From the NCBI RefSeq assembly GCF_016807805.1, contig NZ_CP063362.1:620001-684000 (forward strand): DNA of 64,000 nucleotides. Direction: 5' to 3'. The number at the start of each line of letters is the position of its first letter. Position 1 is the first letter of the stretch. The translations under genes and the position numbers were made by a program. Below are positions 1-9,615 of this stretch, in pieces. The stretch comes from Xanthobacter dioxanivorans (lineage in GTDB: Bacteria > Pseudomonadota > Alphaproteobacteria > Rhizobiales > Xanthobacteraceae). The notes beneath the pieces are model-generated. The model saw only the letters and a list, made by a program, of their open reading frames with translations, was not told the DNA's origin and did no database searches.

Positions 1-80
1 ATGCCGCCGACGCGCTCGCCGTGGCCGTCACCCACGCCCATCATCGCGGCGCCGCTGCGCGCGCCCACGCCGCGCTGTAG
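1..80 (+). CDS. ruvC: RuvC Holliday-junction resolvase, C-terminal end only
   Basis: Only the last 25 codons lie in the window, read in the frame that starts at base 3 and ends with TAG at 78-80. The peptide begins [15 protein letters not shown], the conserved last helix of RuvC, where the Asp and His residues belong to the catalytic core. RuvC cuts Holliday junctions after RuvAB branch migration. The genes that follow (DUF1772, ruvA, then ruvB) fit the usual rhizobial ruvC-ruvA-ruvB order. The stretch is short, so the call rests on this motif plus the neighbours. Confidence 0.8.
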   Translation, partial: AADALAVAVTHAHHRGAAARAHAAL

Positions 81-112
81 GATCACTGCGTTTCACACCG
101 CAGGGGGCGGGC

Positions 113-544
113 ATGATCGTCGGGCATCTGGCACTTGTGGTGGCGGCGCTCTTCACCGGGGCCGCTGTCTATATCAACGTGGCCGAGCAGCCGGCGCGGC
201 TGGCGCTGGCAGACGCGGCGGCCCTGCGGCAATGGAAGCCGGCCTACAAGCGCGGCTTCGCCATGCAGGCCTCCCTCGCCTTGGCCGGCGCCGTGCTGGG
301 AGCGGTGGCGTTCGCCCGCGAGGGCGACTGGCACTGGCTGGCGGGCGGGGTGCTCATGCTCGCCAACTGGCCCTATACCCTCATCGGCATCATGCCCACC
401 AACCGACGCCTGCTGGCGACCGGCGAAACCGCGGCCGGGCCGGAGACGCGCCAGCTGATCGAGAACTGGGGCCAGCTGCACATGGTGCGCACCGGCCTCG
501 GCGCGCTCGCCACGCTGGTCTTCCTTTGGGCCGCCGTCACCTGA
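113..544 (+). CDS. DUF1772 family integral membrane protein
   Basis: A 143-residue protein with about four hydrophobic segments (roughly residues 3-24, 50-68, 75-95 and 122-142). It has the DUF1772 signature: a short loop with NVAEQPAR after the first helix, an [12 protein letters not shown] stretch, and [16 protein letters not shown] before the last helix. The family is a small membrane fold also found in anthrone oxygenase-like proteins, but no reaction can be assigned here. It lies 32 bases after ruvC and 10 before ruvA on the same strand, so it is probably co-transcribed with the ruv genes. It looks like an insertion into that operon, not a recombination gene. Confidence 0.8.
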   Translation: MIVGHLALVVAALFTGAAVYINVAEQPARLALADAAALRQWKPAYKRGFAMQASLALAGAVLGAVAFAREGDWHWLAGGVLMLANWPYTLIGIMPTNRRLLATGETAAGPETRQLIENWGQLHMVRTGLGALATLVFLWAAVT

Positions 545-554
545 AAGGCGTGAG

Positions 555-1166
555 ATGATCGGAAAGCTGAAGGGCGTGGTGGACACGCTGGAGGAGGACC
601 ACGTGATCCTCGACGTCCATGGCGTCGGCTATCTCGTGCACTGCTCCGGCCGCACCCTCTCGGCCCTGCCGCGGGCGGGGGAGGCGGCAAGCCTGTTCAT
701 CGAGACGCACGTGCGCGAGGACCAGATCCGCCTGTTCGGCTTCACCTCGGTGGCGGAGCGCGACTGGTTCCGCCTGTTGCAGGGGGTGCAGGGCATCGGC
801 ACCAAGACGGCGCTCGCCGTGCTCTCAACCCTGAGCGCGTCGGAGCTCACCCAGGCCATCGCCCTCGGCGACAAGGCGACCGTGGCCCGGGCGCCGGGCG
901 TCGGCCCGCGCGTGGCGACGCGCATCATCACCGAGCTGAAGGACAAGATGCCGGGCTTCTCCGCCGCCGAGCCTTTGGCCGCGCAGCTCGGCGTCGTGGC
1001 GTCGGTGAAGGGCGGCGCGGCGGCGGACGCGGTGTCGGCGCTGGTCAATCTCGGCTACGCCATCCCCCAGGCCAATGCCGCCGTGGCCTCCGCCCTGCGC
1101 ACGGGGGGCGAGGAGGCGCCGGCGGAGACGCTGATCCGGCTGGGGCTGAAGGAGCTGGCGAAGTAG
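555..1166 (+). CDS. ruvA: Holliday junction branch migration protein RuvA
   Basis: A 203-residue protein, normal for RuvA. The N-terminal OB fold starts [26 protein letters not shown]. The two helix-hairpin-helix motifs follow ([18 protein letters not shown] near residue 75 and [20 protein letters not shown] near 110). The C-terminal domain that contacts RuvB is at about 150-203 ([25 protein letters not shown]). RuvA binds the Holliday junction as a tetramer and loads the RuvB motor. An AAAGG precedes the ATG. Unlike the common arrangement, ruvB does not follow directly: a reversed flavin reductase gene lies between. Confidence 0.95.
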   Translation: MIGKLKGVVDTLEEDHVILDVHGVGYLVHCSGRTLSALPRAGEAASLFIETHVREDQIRLFGFTSVAERDWFRLLQGVQGIGTKTALAVLSTLSASELTQAIALGDKATVARAPGVGPRVATRIITELKDKMPGFSAAEPLAAQLGVVASVKGGAAADAVSALVNLGYAIPQANAAVASALRTGGEEAPAETLIRLGLKELAK

Positions 1167-1180
1167 GCCCCGCGCCGGCC

Positions 1181-1711
1181 TCACGGCATCCGCGACGCGA
1201 TCTTCAGCACCTCCCCATCCACCGCGAAGCTGCCGTAGCCGCGGTGATGGATGGTGCGAGGCGCCTTCTGCGCCGGGTCGCACCACGCCTTCACCACCTC
1301 CAGCACGAACAGGTTGAAGCGGTTGACGAGGCGCGTCTCGATGACCCGGCATTCGAGGTTGGCGAAGCATTCCGCCACCAGCGGCGCCTTGACCTTCGCC
1401 GCCGGCCGGGGGGTGAGGCCGATGGTGGAAAACTTGTCCACGTCACGGCCGGAGCAGTTGCCCACCTGGACCACCTTCTCCGCCAGCTCCACGGCGGGGA
1501 TGGCGATGACGCATTCCTTGGTGGCGCGCAGGGCCGCAAAACTGTGGTCGGCGCCGGAGACGATGCAGGCGATGAGGGGGGGCGTGAACTCCACCATCAT
1601 GTGCCACGACAGGGTCATCACGTTGGCCCGGCCGGCGCGCGCGGTGGTGAGCAGCACCACCGGCCCCGGCTCGATCAGCTGGTAGACCTCGGCGAGCGGC
1701 AGGTCCTTCAT
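1181..1711 (-). CDS. Flavin reductase-like FMN-binding protein
   Basis: A 176-residue protein of the flavin reductase-like FMN-binding fold. The N-terminal part (MKDLPLAEVYQLIEPGPVVLLTTARAG) and the segment NVMTLSWHMMVEFTPPLIACIVSG are typical of the flavin-binding split barrel. The later GRDVDKFS and ECFANLECRV stretches match single-domain flavin reductases and uncharacterised relatives. I chose the ATG at 1711 because GGAGG lies six bases upstream; an in-frame GTG at 1750 lacks this. The likely role is NAD(P)H-dependent FMN reduction, with partner unknown. It is transcribed against ruvA and ruvB and separates them, so it has its own promoter in 1712-1950. Confidence 0.75.
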   Translation of the reverse strand: MKDLPLAEVYQLIEPGPVVLLTTARAGRANVMTLSWHMMVEFTPPLIACIVSGADHSFAALRATKECVIAIPAVELAEKVVQVGNCSGRDVDKFSTIGLTPRPAAKVKAPLVAECFANLECRVIETRLVNRFNLFVLEVVKAWCDPAQKAPRTIHHRGYGSFAVDGEVLKIASRMP

Positions 1712-1950
1712 GGAACGCCTCCGTTCGATCTGCGCGACGCCGACACGCACCCGACATGGCCGACATGGCCGAGTGTCGGGTCCGGGTCGTCGCGGTGTGT
1801 CGGGGGATGTCGGGCGAACGTCGTGTCCATCCGCCCCTCCCGGCGCCTGTTCCCCTTCCGTACCGGACCGGCGCGCACTAAAGTCGCGCGAGTCGCAAGT
1901 CGCCGATCAAACGTATCCGATCACCAGCCCGAAGGGGAGCAAGGCGCTCC

Positions 1951-2994
1951 ATGAATACCCGCCTGCTCTCGGGCGAGAAGCGCGGCGAGGATGCCGCCGA
2001 CACCACGCTCCGGCCCCAGCTCCTGCAGGAGTTCGTGGGCCAGGCGCAGGCGCGCGCCAATCTCGAGGTGTTCATCAAGGCGGCGCGGGCGCGCGGCGAG
2101 GCGCTGGACCACGTGCTCTTCGTCGGCCCGCCCGGCCTCGGCAAGACCACGCTGGCGCAGATCATGGCGCGGGAGATGGGGGTGGGCTTCCGCTCCACCT
2201 CCGGGCCGGTGATCGCCAAGGCGGGGGACCTGGCCGCCATCCTCACCAACCTGGAAGAGCGGGACGTGCTCTTCATCGACGAGATCCACCGCCTGTCCCC
2301 GGCGGTGGAAGAGATCCTCTATCCCGCCATGGAGGATTACGAGCTCGACCTCGTCATCGGCGAGGGGCCGGCGGCGCGCTCGGTGAAGATCTCGCTCCCG
2401 AAATTCACCCTGGTGGGCGCCACCACGCGCTCGGGCCTGCTGACCACGCCTTTGCGCGACCGCTTCGGCATTCCGGTGCGGCTCCAGTTCTACACGGTGG
2501 AGGAGCTGGAGAAGATCGTGGTGCGCGGGGCGCGGGTGCTGGGCATCGCCATTGCCCCGGACGGGGCCACCGAGATCGCCCGCCGGGCACGGGGCACGCC
2601 GCGCATCGCCGGGCGGCTGCTGCGGCGGGTGCGCGACTTCGCCCTGGTGGCCGAGGCCGAGCGCATCGACCGCAAGGTCGCCGACCGTGCGCTCCTCGCC
2701 CTGGAGGTGGACGCGGCCGGCCTCGATGCCATGGACCGGCGCTATCTCACCGTCATCGCCGAGTTCTATGCCGGCGGGCCGGTGGGGGTGGACACCCTGG
2801 CCGCCGCCTTGTCCGAGCCGCGCGACGCCATCGAGGAGATCGTCGAGCCGTTCCTGGTGCAGCAGGGCTTCATCCAGCGCACCCCGCGCGGACGCCTGCT
2901 CACCGCCTCCGCCTTCCGCCATCTCGGCCTGCCGGAGCCGGTGAACGCGCGGCCCCTGCCGTTGTTCGACGCGGGCGGCGCCGCGGACGAGTAA
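1951..2994 (+). CDS. ruvB: Holliday junction branch migration helicase RuvB
   Basis: A 347-residue AAA+ motor protein. Visible motifs are the N-terminal [14 protein letters not shown], Walker [12 protein letters not shown] (about residues 59-69), Walker [10 protein letters not shown] (about 107-115), sensor 1 in [20 protein letters not shown] with the arginine finger, and the C-terminal winged-helix domain ending [24 protein letters not shown]. RuvB hexamers pump DNA through the RuvA-bound junction using ATP. AGGGGAGCAAGG precedes the ATG. The gene is followed after about 40 bases by a TetR regulator on the same strand. Confidence 0.96.
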   Translation: MNTRLLSGEKRGEDAADTTLRPQLLQEFVGQAQARANLEVFIKAARARGEALDHVLFVGPPGLGKTTLAQIMAREMGVGFRSTSGPVIAKAGDLAAILTNLEERDVLFIDEIHRLSPAVEEILYPAMEDYELDLVIGEGPAARSVKISLPKFTLVGATTRSGLLTTPLRDRFGIPVRLQFYTVEELEKIVVRGARVLGIAIAPDGATEIARRARGTPRIAGRLLRRVRDFALVAEAERIDRKVADRALLALEVDAAGLDAMDRRYLTVIAEFYAGGPVGVDTLAAALSEPRDAIEEIVEPFLVQQGFIQRTPRGRLLTASAFRHLGLPEPVNARPLPLFDAGGAADE

Positions 2995-3018
2995 TTCGTC
3001 GACGCCGCCCCGCCCCCC

Positions 3019-3037
3019 ATGTAAGTCACGTTCACAT
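3019..3037. promoter_or_regulatory. Candidate TetR operator overlapping the tetR start codon
   Basis: The 19-mer ATGTAAGTCACGTTCACAT has inverted arms of the form ATGTnA/TnACAT and covers the first two bases of the tetR ATG. Flanking C and G extend the symmetry by one pair. A second copy with the same arms lies at 3713-3731, before the next gene. Two matching half-symmetric 19-mers on either side of a TetR gene are what autoregulation plus control of a neighbour would look like. Binding is inferred. Confidence 0.55.
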
Positions 3038-3671
3038 GAGCTGGACCCGAAACGGCGAGACGCGCTCCTACCATCACGGCAACCTGCGGGAAGCCCTGAT
3101 GCGGGCGACGCTCGACCTGATCCTCGAGAAGGGCGTCGCCGGCGTCACCTTCGCCGAGGCGGCGCGCCGGGCCGGCGTGAGCGCGGCGGCGCCCTATCGT
3201 CATTTCCGCGACCGGGATGAATTGCTGGCGGCGGTGGCCACCATGGGCTTCGACCGCCTGACCGCGGCGCTGACCACCGCCTGGCAGAACGGCAAGCCCT
3301 CCGCCTCGGCCGCCTATGAGCGGGTCGGGCGTGCCTATCTCGACTTCGCCCGGCGCAATCCGGCGGAATACGTGGCCATGTTCGAGGCCGGCCTGCCCCC
3401 GGAGGGGCATGAGGATCTGCAGCAGGCCAGCAACCGCGCCTTCGGCGCCCTGCGCGAGGCGGCGGAAGTTCTGGTCTCTCACATTGCCGGCCCATCCCGC
3501 CCGCCGGCCTTGATGGTGGCGCTCCACACCTGGTCGCTGGCGCATGGGGTCGCCTCCCTGTTCGGCCGCGCCGACGGGGCGCGGCGCAAGCTGCCCATGG
3601 GGCCGGACGAACTTCTGGAGGCCGCATTCCTGGTTTATCTGAAGGGCCTGGGCGCGCCCTCGGGCAGCTGA
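3036..3671 (+). CDS. TetR/AcrR family transcriptional regulator
   Basis: A 211-residue repressor-like protein. The N-terminal TetR helix-turn-helix covers about residues 12-60 (HHGNLREALMRATLDLILEK, then FAEAARRAGVSAAAPYRHFRDRDELLAAV). The C-terminal ligand domain is of the WHG type (EYVAMFEAG, LHTWSLAHGVASLF). No clear ribosome site precedes the ATG at 3036, and the operator candidate runs into the start codon. A leaderless or very short leader transcript is therefore possible. The ligand is unknown. The best target candidates are itself and the DUF2852 gene downstream, because both have the same 19-bp palindrome. Confidence 0.88.
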   Translation: MSWTRNGETRSYHHGNLREALMRATLDLILEKGVAGVTFAEAARRAGVSAAAPYRHFRDRDELLAAVATMGFDRLTAALTTAWQNGKPSASAAYERVGRAYLDFARRNPAEYVAMFEAGLPPEGHEDLQQASNRAFGALREAAEVLVSHIAGPSRPPALMVALHTWSLAHGVASLFGRADGARRKLPMGPDELLEAAFLVYLKGLGAPSGS

Positions 3672-3684
3672 ACGCAGGCCGCCA

Positions 3685-3731
3685 TTGACAAGGGGCGGGA
3701 TCTGCCCCATCTATGTAAATGTATTTAACAT
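3685..3731 (+). promoter_or_regulatory. Candidate promoter with second TetR operator, before the DUF2852 gene
   Basis: A consensus -35 TTGACA lies at 3685-3690. About 18-21 bases further comes an AT-rich stretch (ATCTATGTAAAT) that can serve as -10. The palindromic 19-mer ATGTAAATGTATTTAACAT at 3713-3731 overlaps it. This 19-mer shares its outer arms with the one at 3019-3037. Repression by occluding the -10 region is the simple reading, inferred from position. Confidence 0.55.
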
Positions 3732-3748
3732 TAACCGGGACGGCAGCC

Positions 3749-4159
3749 ATGGAGCTCGCTTACAAGCTCGACAGTTACGGCAAACCGGCCTGGATCGCGC
3801 TGACGGTCCTCGGCTTCATGGCCTGGTGGCCGCTCGGTCTGGCGATTCTGGCCTTCGCAATCGGGAGTGGACGGATGGGATGCGGTGCCAAGCGCGGCTT
3901 CAGCCGCTGGCAGGAGCAGGGGGCGGAAGCCATGCGCAACGGCTTCGGCTGCCGCACCCGGCCCATGCCGTCCAGCGGTAACCACGCCTTCGACGAGTAC
4001 CGGCAGGACACGCTGCACCGGCTCGAGGAAGAGCAGAAGGAGTTCAAGGACTTCGTGGAGCGCCTGCGCCAGGCCAAGGACAAGGCCGAGTTCGACCAGT
4101 TCATGGCCGAGCGCCGCCGCCCCGCCCCGCCGCAGCCGGACCCCTCCAGCGGCAACTGA
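3749..4159 (+). CDS. DUF2852 domain membrane protein
   Basis: A 136-residue protein with the DUF2852 layout. There is a short N-terminal stretch, one or two membrane segments (about residues 13-35, PAWIALTVLGFMAWWPLGLAI), a Trp/Gly-rich middle, then NHAFDEYRQDTLHRLEEEQKEF. A long charged amphipathic helix up to about residue 110 (FVERLRQAKDKAEFDQFMAERRR) and a Pro-rich tail complete it. Function is unknown. I chose the ATG at 3749; an earlier in-frame ATG at 3719 lies inside the putative operator. A TetR-type palindrome and a TTGACA box precede the gene, so control by the upstream TetR protein is likely. Confidence 0.8.
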   Translation: MELAYKLDSYGKPAWIALTVLGFMAWWPLGLAILAFAIGSGRMGCGAKRGFSRWQEQGAEAMRNGFGCRTRPMPSSGNHAFDEYRQDTLHRLEEEQKEFKDFVERLRQAKDKAEFDQFMAERRRPAPPQPDPSSGN

Positions 4160-4226
4160 CGCCGGCGGGAGGCCCTTCGCCACGCGCCGGGGCCGGCCCC
4201 ACCGGGAGATTCGCCGCGACACGTTC

Positions 4227-4262
4227 GACCGCGCCCTTTGTTCACAAGGGGCGCGGTCTCGT
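4227..4262 (+). terminator. Rho-independent terminator after the DUF2852 gene
   Basis: The 14-base arms GACCGCGCCCTTTG (4227-4240) and CAAGGGGCGCGGTC (4245-4258) pair with one G-U wobble around a TTCA loop. The sequence TCGTTT follows. It sits between the DUF2852 gene and ybgC and separates them into two transcripts. Confidence 0.75.
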
Positions 4263-4275
4263 TTATGAGGGCGCC

Positions 4276-4785
4276 ATGATCGAGCGCCTGACCCCCTCCC
4301 CGTCCGATCCGCACCTCACCCTCGCCGGCCGCCTGGTCCCGGGCGGGCACGCGCTGAACGTGCGGGTCTATTACGAGGACACCGACTTCTCCGGCATCGT
4401 CTACCATGCCAACTACCTGCGCTTCATGGAGCGCGGCCGCTCCGACTACATGCGGCTTTTGGGCGTGGTGCAGGGCGAACTGTTCGCCCAGGCGGCCGAG
4501 GAGGCCCCCGGCTTCCACTTCGTCGTGCGCTCCATGCAGATCGACTTCCGCAAGCCCGCCCGCATCGACGACGTGCTGGAGATCGTCACCCTCTCCAAGG
4601 AGGTGGCGGGCGCCTCCATCACCCTGCTGCAGCAGGTCAAGCGCGACGGCGAGGTGCTGGTCTCCGCGATCGTCCGCGTCGCCTTCGTGTCCGAGGGCCG
4701 CGCCAAGCGCATTCCCGACGCCCTGCGCCAGGCCACCGCCGAGGATGCGCGCGAGACCGAATCCCTCGCCGACGCGAAAAGGTGA
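4276..4785 (+). CDS. ybgC: Tol-Pal-associated acyl-CoA thioesterase YbgC
   Basis: A 169-residue hotdog-fold thioesterase. The catalytic segment YYEDTDFSGIVYHANYLRFMERGRSDYMR near residues 34-63 carries the family Asp and the conserved Tyr, His and Asn. HFVVRSMQIDFRKPARIDDVLEI and the GASITLLQQVKRDGEVLVSA strand follow. YbgC hydrolyses acyl-CoA or acyl-ACP thioesters and is encoded with the Tol-Pal system in most Proteobacteria, as here, where tolQ follows 207 bases later. The N-terminal 25 residues are a variable extension. A strong hairpin terminator lies just upstream, so the transcript starts after it. Confidence 0.92.
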   Translation: MIERLTPSPSDPHLTLAGRLVPGGHALNVRVYYEDTDFSGIVYHANYLRFMERGRSDYMRLLGVVQGELFAQAAEEAPGFHFVVRSMQIDFRKPARIDDVLEIVTLSKEVAGASITLLQQVKRDGEVLVSAIVRVAFVSEGRAKRIPDALRQATAEDARETESLADAKR

Positions 4786-4814
4786 GGCGCCTTTCGCCCC
4801 GCCGCGGGCGGACG

Positions 4815-4829
4815 CTAACCGCTCATTAA
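4815..4829. promoter_or_regulatory. CtrA-like half-site pair upstream of tolQ
   Basis: CTAA-N7-TTAA (CTAA at 4815-4818, TTAA at 4826-4829) differs by one base from the CtrA consensus TTAA-N7-TTAA of alphaproteobacteria. It lies in the ybgC-tolQ gap, about 165 bases before the likely tolQ start. The Tol-Pal system acts at cell constriction, so cell-cycle control would make sense. A single near-match in a G+C-rich genome is modest evidence. Confidence 0.3.
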
Positions 4830-4992
4830 GCCTGTTCGTGCACAGCTTCTCGGCGAGCTGCGGCGTGTTGCGTCGCAGCGCGGATCGGCATGCCCGTCAA
4901 AGTTTGGACAGGATCGCTGGCTCAAAGAGCCCGCGAAACGCCGGACGGGCTCCGGTTGCGGAGATGGACCGACGCGGGGCGTGGTATCGCAC

Positions 4993-5864
<872 letters not shown>

Positions 5865-5867
5865 AGC

Positions 5868-6332
5868 ATGGGCATGGCGGCAGGGGGAGCGGGAGGTTGG
5901 CAGAGCCGGCGCTCGCGCCGCAAGTCGGCGCCGGTGATGGCCGAGATCAACGTGACGCCCATGGTGGACGTCATGCTGGTGCTGCTCATCATCTTCATGG
6001 TGGCGGCGCCGCTGCTGACGGTCGGCGTGCCGGTGGACCTGCCGCAGACCCAGGCGAGCGCGGTCAACCAGGACAACAAGGAACCCGTGGTCCTCACCGT
6101 GAACGACAAGGGGCGCATCTTCCTGTCGAGCAACCCCACCGAGATCCGGTTCGAAGAGCTGGTCCCGAAGTTGCTTGCCATCACCCAGGCGCGCGGCGGG
6201 GCCGATGAGCGGATCTTCGTGCGCGGCGACAAGCAGGCCAATTACGGGCAGGTGATGAAGATCATGGGCCGGTTGTCCGGCGCGGGCTTCAAGCACGTGG
6301 CCCTCGTCACCGAAGTCGAGCAGGGAGGCTGA
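5868..6332 (+). CDS. tolR: TolR (ExbD family) motor subunit
   Basis: A 154-residue ExbD/TolR protein. A short cytoplasmic Arg/Ser-rich N-terminus is followed by AEINVTPMVDVMLVLLIIFMVAAPLL (about residues 25-50), the single membrane helix. Its Asp (in MVDVML) is the proton-carrying residue. The periplasmic domain follows, with VVLTVNDKGRIFLSSN and ERIFVRGDKQANYGQVMKIMGRL. TolR works with TolQ in the inner membrane. The gene starts 3 bases after tolQ and tolA begins 8 bases after it, so they form one operon. Confidence 0.95.
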   Translation: MGMAAGGAGGWQSRRSRRKSAPVMAEINVTPMVDVMLVLLIIFMVAAPLLTVGVPVDLPQTQASAVNQDNKEPVVLTVNDKGRIFLSSNPTEIRFEELVPKLLAITQARGGADERIFVRGDKQANYGQVMKIMGRLSGAGFKHVALVTEVEQGG

Positions 6333-6340
6333 CCTCGAAG

Positions 6341-7300
6341 ATGCGCGCGGGGCTTGCGGCATCCACCATCGCCCATGCGGCGGTCATCGTCTTTGCCCTG
6401 GTGTCCTTCACCGGGGCGAAGCCGTTCGAGTCCATGCCCGAGACCGTACCGGTGGACGTGGTGTCCATGACCGACCTCACCAAGATGATGAAGGGCACGC
6501 GGAACGCGCCGAAGGCCGAGACCCCCAAGCAGGTGGCCGAGAAGGTGGCCCCGCCCAGCCCCGTCGACGATCCCAAGCTCAAGGTGAGCGAGAAGCCGCC
6601 GGTGGAGGCGACCGCGCCCCCGCCGCCGCCGCCGCCCCCGCCGCCGAAGGTCGACCAGCCGCAGCCCGCCCCGCCCAAGGCCGAGCAGGCCCCGCCCAAG
6701 GAACAGGCGGACGTGGCGCTGAAGCCCGAGCCGCAGAAGCAGGAGCAGCCGAAGGAGGAGGCGAAGAGCGAGCCCGCCGCCGCCCCCCTGCCGCCGCGCA
6801 AGCCCGCTCCCCCGCGTGAGCCGGCCAAGCCGGTGGAGGCGCAGAACCAGCCCCAGCGCGATGCCAGCGACAGGATCAGCGAGCTGCTCGACAAGCAGAC
6901 GCCGACGCGCCGCGTGGCGAGCGCGGATGCGCCGTCCAGCACCCAGTCCCTCGGCACCCGCACCGGCGGCGCGGCGACGCTGAGCGTGAACTACCAGCAG
7001 GCGCTGCACGACAAGATCTTCGGCAACTGGTATCCGGCCCAGATCCCGTTCGACCAGTGGGTGCAGGTGGTGGTCCGCTTCACCCTGCGCCCGGACGGCA
7101 GCCTCGCCGGAACGCCGCGCGTGATCGAATCCAGCCCGGCCGGGTCCCCCTACGTTCAAGCCTACGGCGAGTCCGCCATCCGGGCCGTCATGGCGTCCGC
7201 CCCCTTTTCCTTCCTGCCGCAGTCGCAGTACGAGGCGTGGAAGGAAATCGAAATCGGCTTCACCCCGGATGAGGCGCGAAAGCTGATGAGCCGCAGATAG
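6341..7300 (+). CDS. tolA: TolA, Tol-Pal spanning protein
   Basis: A 319-residue TolA. One N-terminal membrane helix (about residues 3-25, [18 protein letters not shown]) bears the SxxxH motif (S9, H13) that couples to TolQR. A long low-complexity region of Pro, Lys, Glu and Ala follows (about 55-195), including a run of ten prolines. The C-terminal periplasmic domain (about 215-319) contains [20 protein letters not shown] and [14 protein letters not shown]. The mid region is Pro-rich, not the Ala/Lys helix of enteric TolA, which is usual in rhizobia. It links the TolQR motor to TolB and Pal. Confidence 0.9.
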   Translation: MRAGLAASTIAHAAVIVFALVSFTGAKPFESMPETVPVDVVSMTDLTKMMKGTRNAPKAETPKQVAEKVAPPSPVDDPKLKVSEKPPVEATAPPPPPPPPPPKVDQPQPAPPKAEQAPPKEQADVALKPEPQKQEQPKEEAKSEPAAAPLPPRKPAPPREPAKPVEAQNQPQRDASDRISELLDKQTPTRRVASADAPSSTQSLGTRTGGAATLSVNYQQALHDKIFGNWYPAQIPFDQWVQVVVRFTLRPDGSLAGTPRVIESSPAGSPYVQAYGESAIRAVMASAPFSFLPQSQYEAWKEIEIGFTPDEARKLMSRR

Positions 7301-7350
7301 GTCCCGGCCACTGCTCCCGACGCCGCCGAATGCAACCCTCGAGAGGACGA

Positions 7351-8673
7351 ATGACCCCGCCCGCGAAGCCCCTCAGCATTGACCGCAGGCGTTTCCTGAC
7401 CACGGGAGCGGCCTGCCTCGCCGGGCTCGCCACGCCGGCGCAGGCCGCCCTGCGCCTCGATCTGAGCGGTGGGGCGCCGCAGCCCATCCCCATCGCCATC
7501 ACCGACCTCCTCGGCGAGGTGGAGCAGGGCCGCGCCATGTCCGGCGTCATCAGCGCCGACCTGAAGCGCTCCGGCCTGTTCGCGCCCATCGATCCCAAGG
7601 CGTTCGTGGAGCAGATCACCAATCCCGACACGCCCCGCTTCCAGGACTGGCGCGTCATCAACGCCCAGGCGCTGCTCACCGGCCGGGTCACCCGCCAGTC
7701 GGACGGGCGGTTCCAGGTGGTGTTCCGCCTGTGGGACGTGGTGGCCGGCCAGCAACTCGCCGCCCAGCAGTTCGTGGCCCAGCCGGACAACTGGCGCCGC
7801 ATCTCCCACATCATCGCCGACGCCATCTACGAGAAGCTCACCGGCGAAAAGGGCTATTTCGACACCCGCATCGTGTTCGTCGACGAGAGCGGGCAGAAGG
7901 AACGCCGCAACAAGCGCCTCGCCATCATGGACCAGGACGGCGCCAACGTGAGCTACCTCACCCGCGGCGATTCGCTGGTGCTGACCCCGCGCTTCTCGCC
8001 GACGAGCCAGGAAATCACCTACATGTCCTACGGGACCGCCGACCCCAAGGTGTTCCTGCTCAACATCGAGACCGGCCAGCGCGAGATCGTCGGCAACTTC
8101 CCCGGCATGAGCTTCTCGCCGCGCTTCGCCCCGGACGGGCAGCGGGTGATCATGAGCCTGCAGCAGGGCGGCAATTCCAACATCTTCGTCATGGACCTGC
8201 GCTCGCGCGCCACCACCCGCCTCACCGACACGGCGGCCATCGACACCGCCCCGTGCTATTCGCCGGACGGCCGGCAGATCTGCTTCGAGAGCGACCGCGG
8301 CGGCTCCTCGCAGATCTACATCATGGGCGCCGACGGCTCCGGCGCGAAGCGCGTGTCCTTCAACAACGCGCGCTATTCCACCCCGGTGTGGTCGCCCAAG
8401 GGCGACTGGATCGCCTTCACCCGCCAGTCGGAGGGCCGGTTCGCCATCGGCGTGATGCGTCCCGACGGCTCCGGCGAGCGCATCCTCACCGAGGGCTATC
8501 ACAACGAGGGGCCGACCTTCGCCCCCAACGGCCGCGTCATCATGTTCTTCCGCGATCCGGGCGGCGCCGCCGGCCCGCAGCTCTACACGGTGGACATCAC
8601 CGGCTACAACGAGCAGCGCGTGCCGACCCCGAGCTACGCCTCCGACCCCGCCTGGTCGCCCCTGCGCTCGTGA
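7351..8673 (+). CDS. tolB: TolB periplasmic beta-propeller protein, likely Tat-exported
   Basis: A 440-residue TolB. The ATG at 7351 follows GAGAGGA; an earlier in-frame start at 7330 lacks such a site. The N-terminus has a twin-arginine type signal ([22 protein letters not shown]). A small N-terminal domain follows (IAITDLLGE to about residue 140). The six-bladed propeller then shows repeats of the type [37 protein letters not shown] and [12 protein letters not shown]. TolB binds Pal and TolA in the periplasm. The Tat-type signal differs from the Sec signal of E. coli TolB. Confidence 0.93.
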   Translation: MTPPAKPLSIDRRRFLTTGAACLAGLATPAQAALRLDLSGGAPQPIPIAITDLLGEVEQGRAMSGVISADLKRSGLFAPIDPKAFVEQITNPDTPRFQDWRVINAQALLTGRVTRQSDGRFQVVFRLWDVVAGQQLAAQQFVAQPDNWRRISHIIADAIYEKLTGEKGYFDTRIVFVDESGQKERRNKRLAIMDQDGANVSYLTRGDSLVLTPRFSPTSQEITYMSYGTADPKVFLLNIETGQREIVGNFPGMSFSPRFAPDGQRVIMSLQQGGNSNIFVMDLRSRATTRLTDTAAIDTAPCYSPDGRQICFESDRGGSSQIYIMGADGSGAKRVSFNNARYSTPVWSPKGDWIAFTRQSEGRFAIGVMRPDGSGERILTEGYHNEGPTFAPNGRVIMFFRDPGGAAGPQLYTVDITGYNEQRVPTPSYASDPAWSPLRS

Positions 8674-9099
8674 ATCCAGCCCCCCCGCGCCGGGCCCAGC
8701 CCGGTGCCGGGAGGTCCCGCCGCTCCGCCTGTTGCGCAACGGCAACAGCCTTCGCCCCTTTCACCGGCTCCCGCCCCTGCCCCGAGCCCTGCACGTCCTC
8801 GCCATGATGACGCCACGAGGCGGCATCACTGAAGGTCGCGTCGGACGGGAACGCAATCGCCCATCCGCCAGCCCTCTCCGAAAGGTCGCGTCGGTCCCCC
8901 CGGGTCCGGGAGCGCGGTGGCGTGCGCGCCTTTGGGGGAACCCGATAACGGCTCGGAAACCATGGCACGCGGGAAAGCCCGCCCAAGCCCGGTTTCAGGG
9001 CCTCGATGGCGGCCCCGGGCCGTGCACGGAACGTTCGCTTAACCGGACGGCTGGTAGACGAAAGCCTCCGGTCCAGCGTTTGAGAAGGGAGATACCGGA
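8674..9099. other. tolB-pal intergenic region, no gene; one 13-bp direct repeat
   Basis: No convincing coding signal on either strand in these 426 bases. AAGGTCGCGTCGG occurs twice at 8832-8844 and 8882-8894, exactly 50 bases apart, which could mark a regulator site. A pal promoter must lie here, but no clear -35/-10 pair stands out. Confidence 0.5.
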
Positions 9100-9594
9100 A
9101 TGCGTTTCCTAAGGCTTGCTCGCGGCTTCCGGTTCGCGGCTCTTTTCGGCTTCGCGCTGGCGCTCGCCGCCTGCTCCAATACGCCGAACCCGAACGGCGC
9201 CGGCCTCGGCGGCGCGGGTGGCCCTCCCGGTTCGCCGCAGGAGTTCGTGGTGGCCGTCGGCGACCGCGTCTTCTTCGAGAGCGACCAGACCGACCTCACC
9301 TCCCAGGCCCGCGCGACCCTCGACCGCCAGGCCCAGTGGCTCCAGCAGTACAACCGCTACACCTTCACCATCGAAGGCCATGCGGACGAGCGCGGCACCC
9401 GCGAGTACAACATCGCCCTCGGTGCCCGCCGGGCCCAGTCCGTGCGCGACTATCTCGCCGCCCGCGGCGTCGATCCGGCGCGCATGCGCACCATCTCCTA
9501 CGGCAAGGAACGTCCCGTTGCGGTCTGCAACGACATCTCCTGCTGGTCGCAGAACCGGCGCGCCGTCACCGTGCTGAACGCCGGCGGCGCCTGA
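9100..9594 (+). CDS. pal: Peptidoglycan-associated lipoprotein Pal
   Basis: A 164-residue outer-membrane lipoprotein. The signal peptide ends in the lipobox LAAC (Cys at about residue 26). A Gly/Pro-rich linker follows, then the OmpA-like domain with VFFESDQTDLTSQARATLDRQAQWL, the peptidoglycan-binding stretch IEGHADERGTREYNIALGARRAQSVRDYL and ISYGKERPVA. Pal anchors the outer membrane to peptidoglycan and is moved by TolB-TolA during constriction. AAGGGAG precedes the ATG. A strong terminator follows. Confidence 0.96.
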   Translation: MRFLRLARGFRFAALFGFALALAACSNTPNPNGAGLGGAGGPPGSPQEFVVAVGDRVFFESDQTDLTSQARATLDRQAQWLQQYNRYTFTIEGHADERGTREYNIALGARRAQSVRDYLAARGVDPARMRTISYGKERPVAVCNDISCWSQNRRAVTVLNAGGA

Positions 9595-9615
9595 TCGCGA
9601 CCGCGCACACACCGA

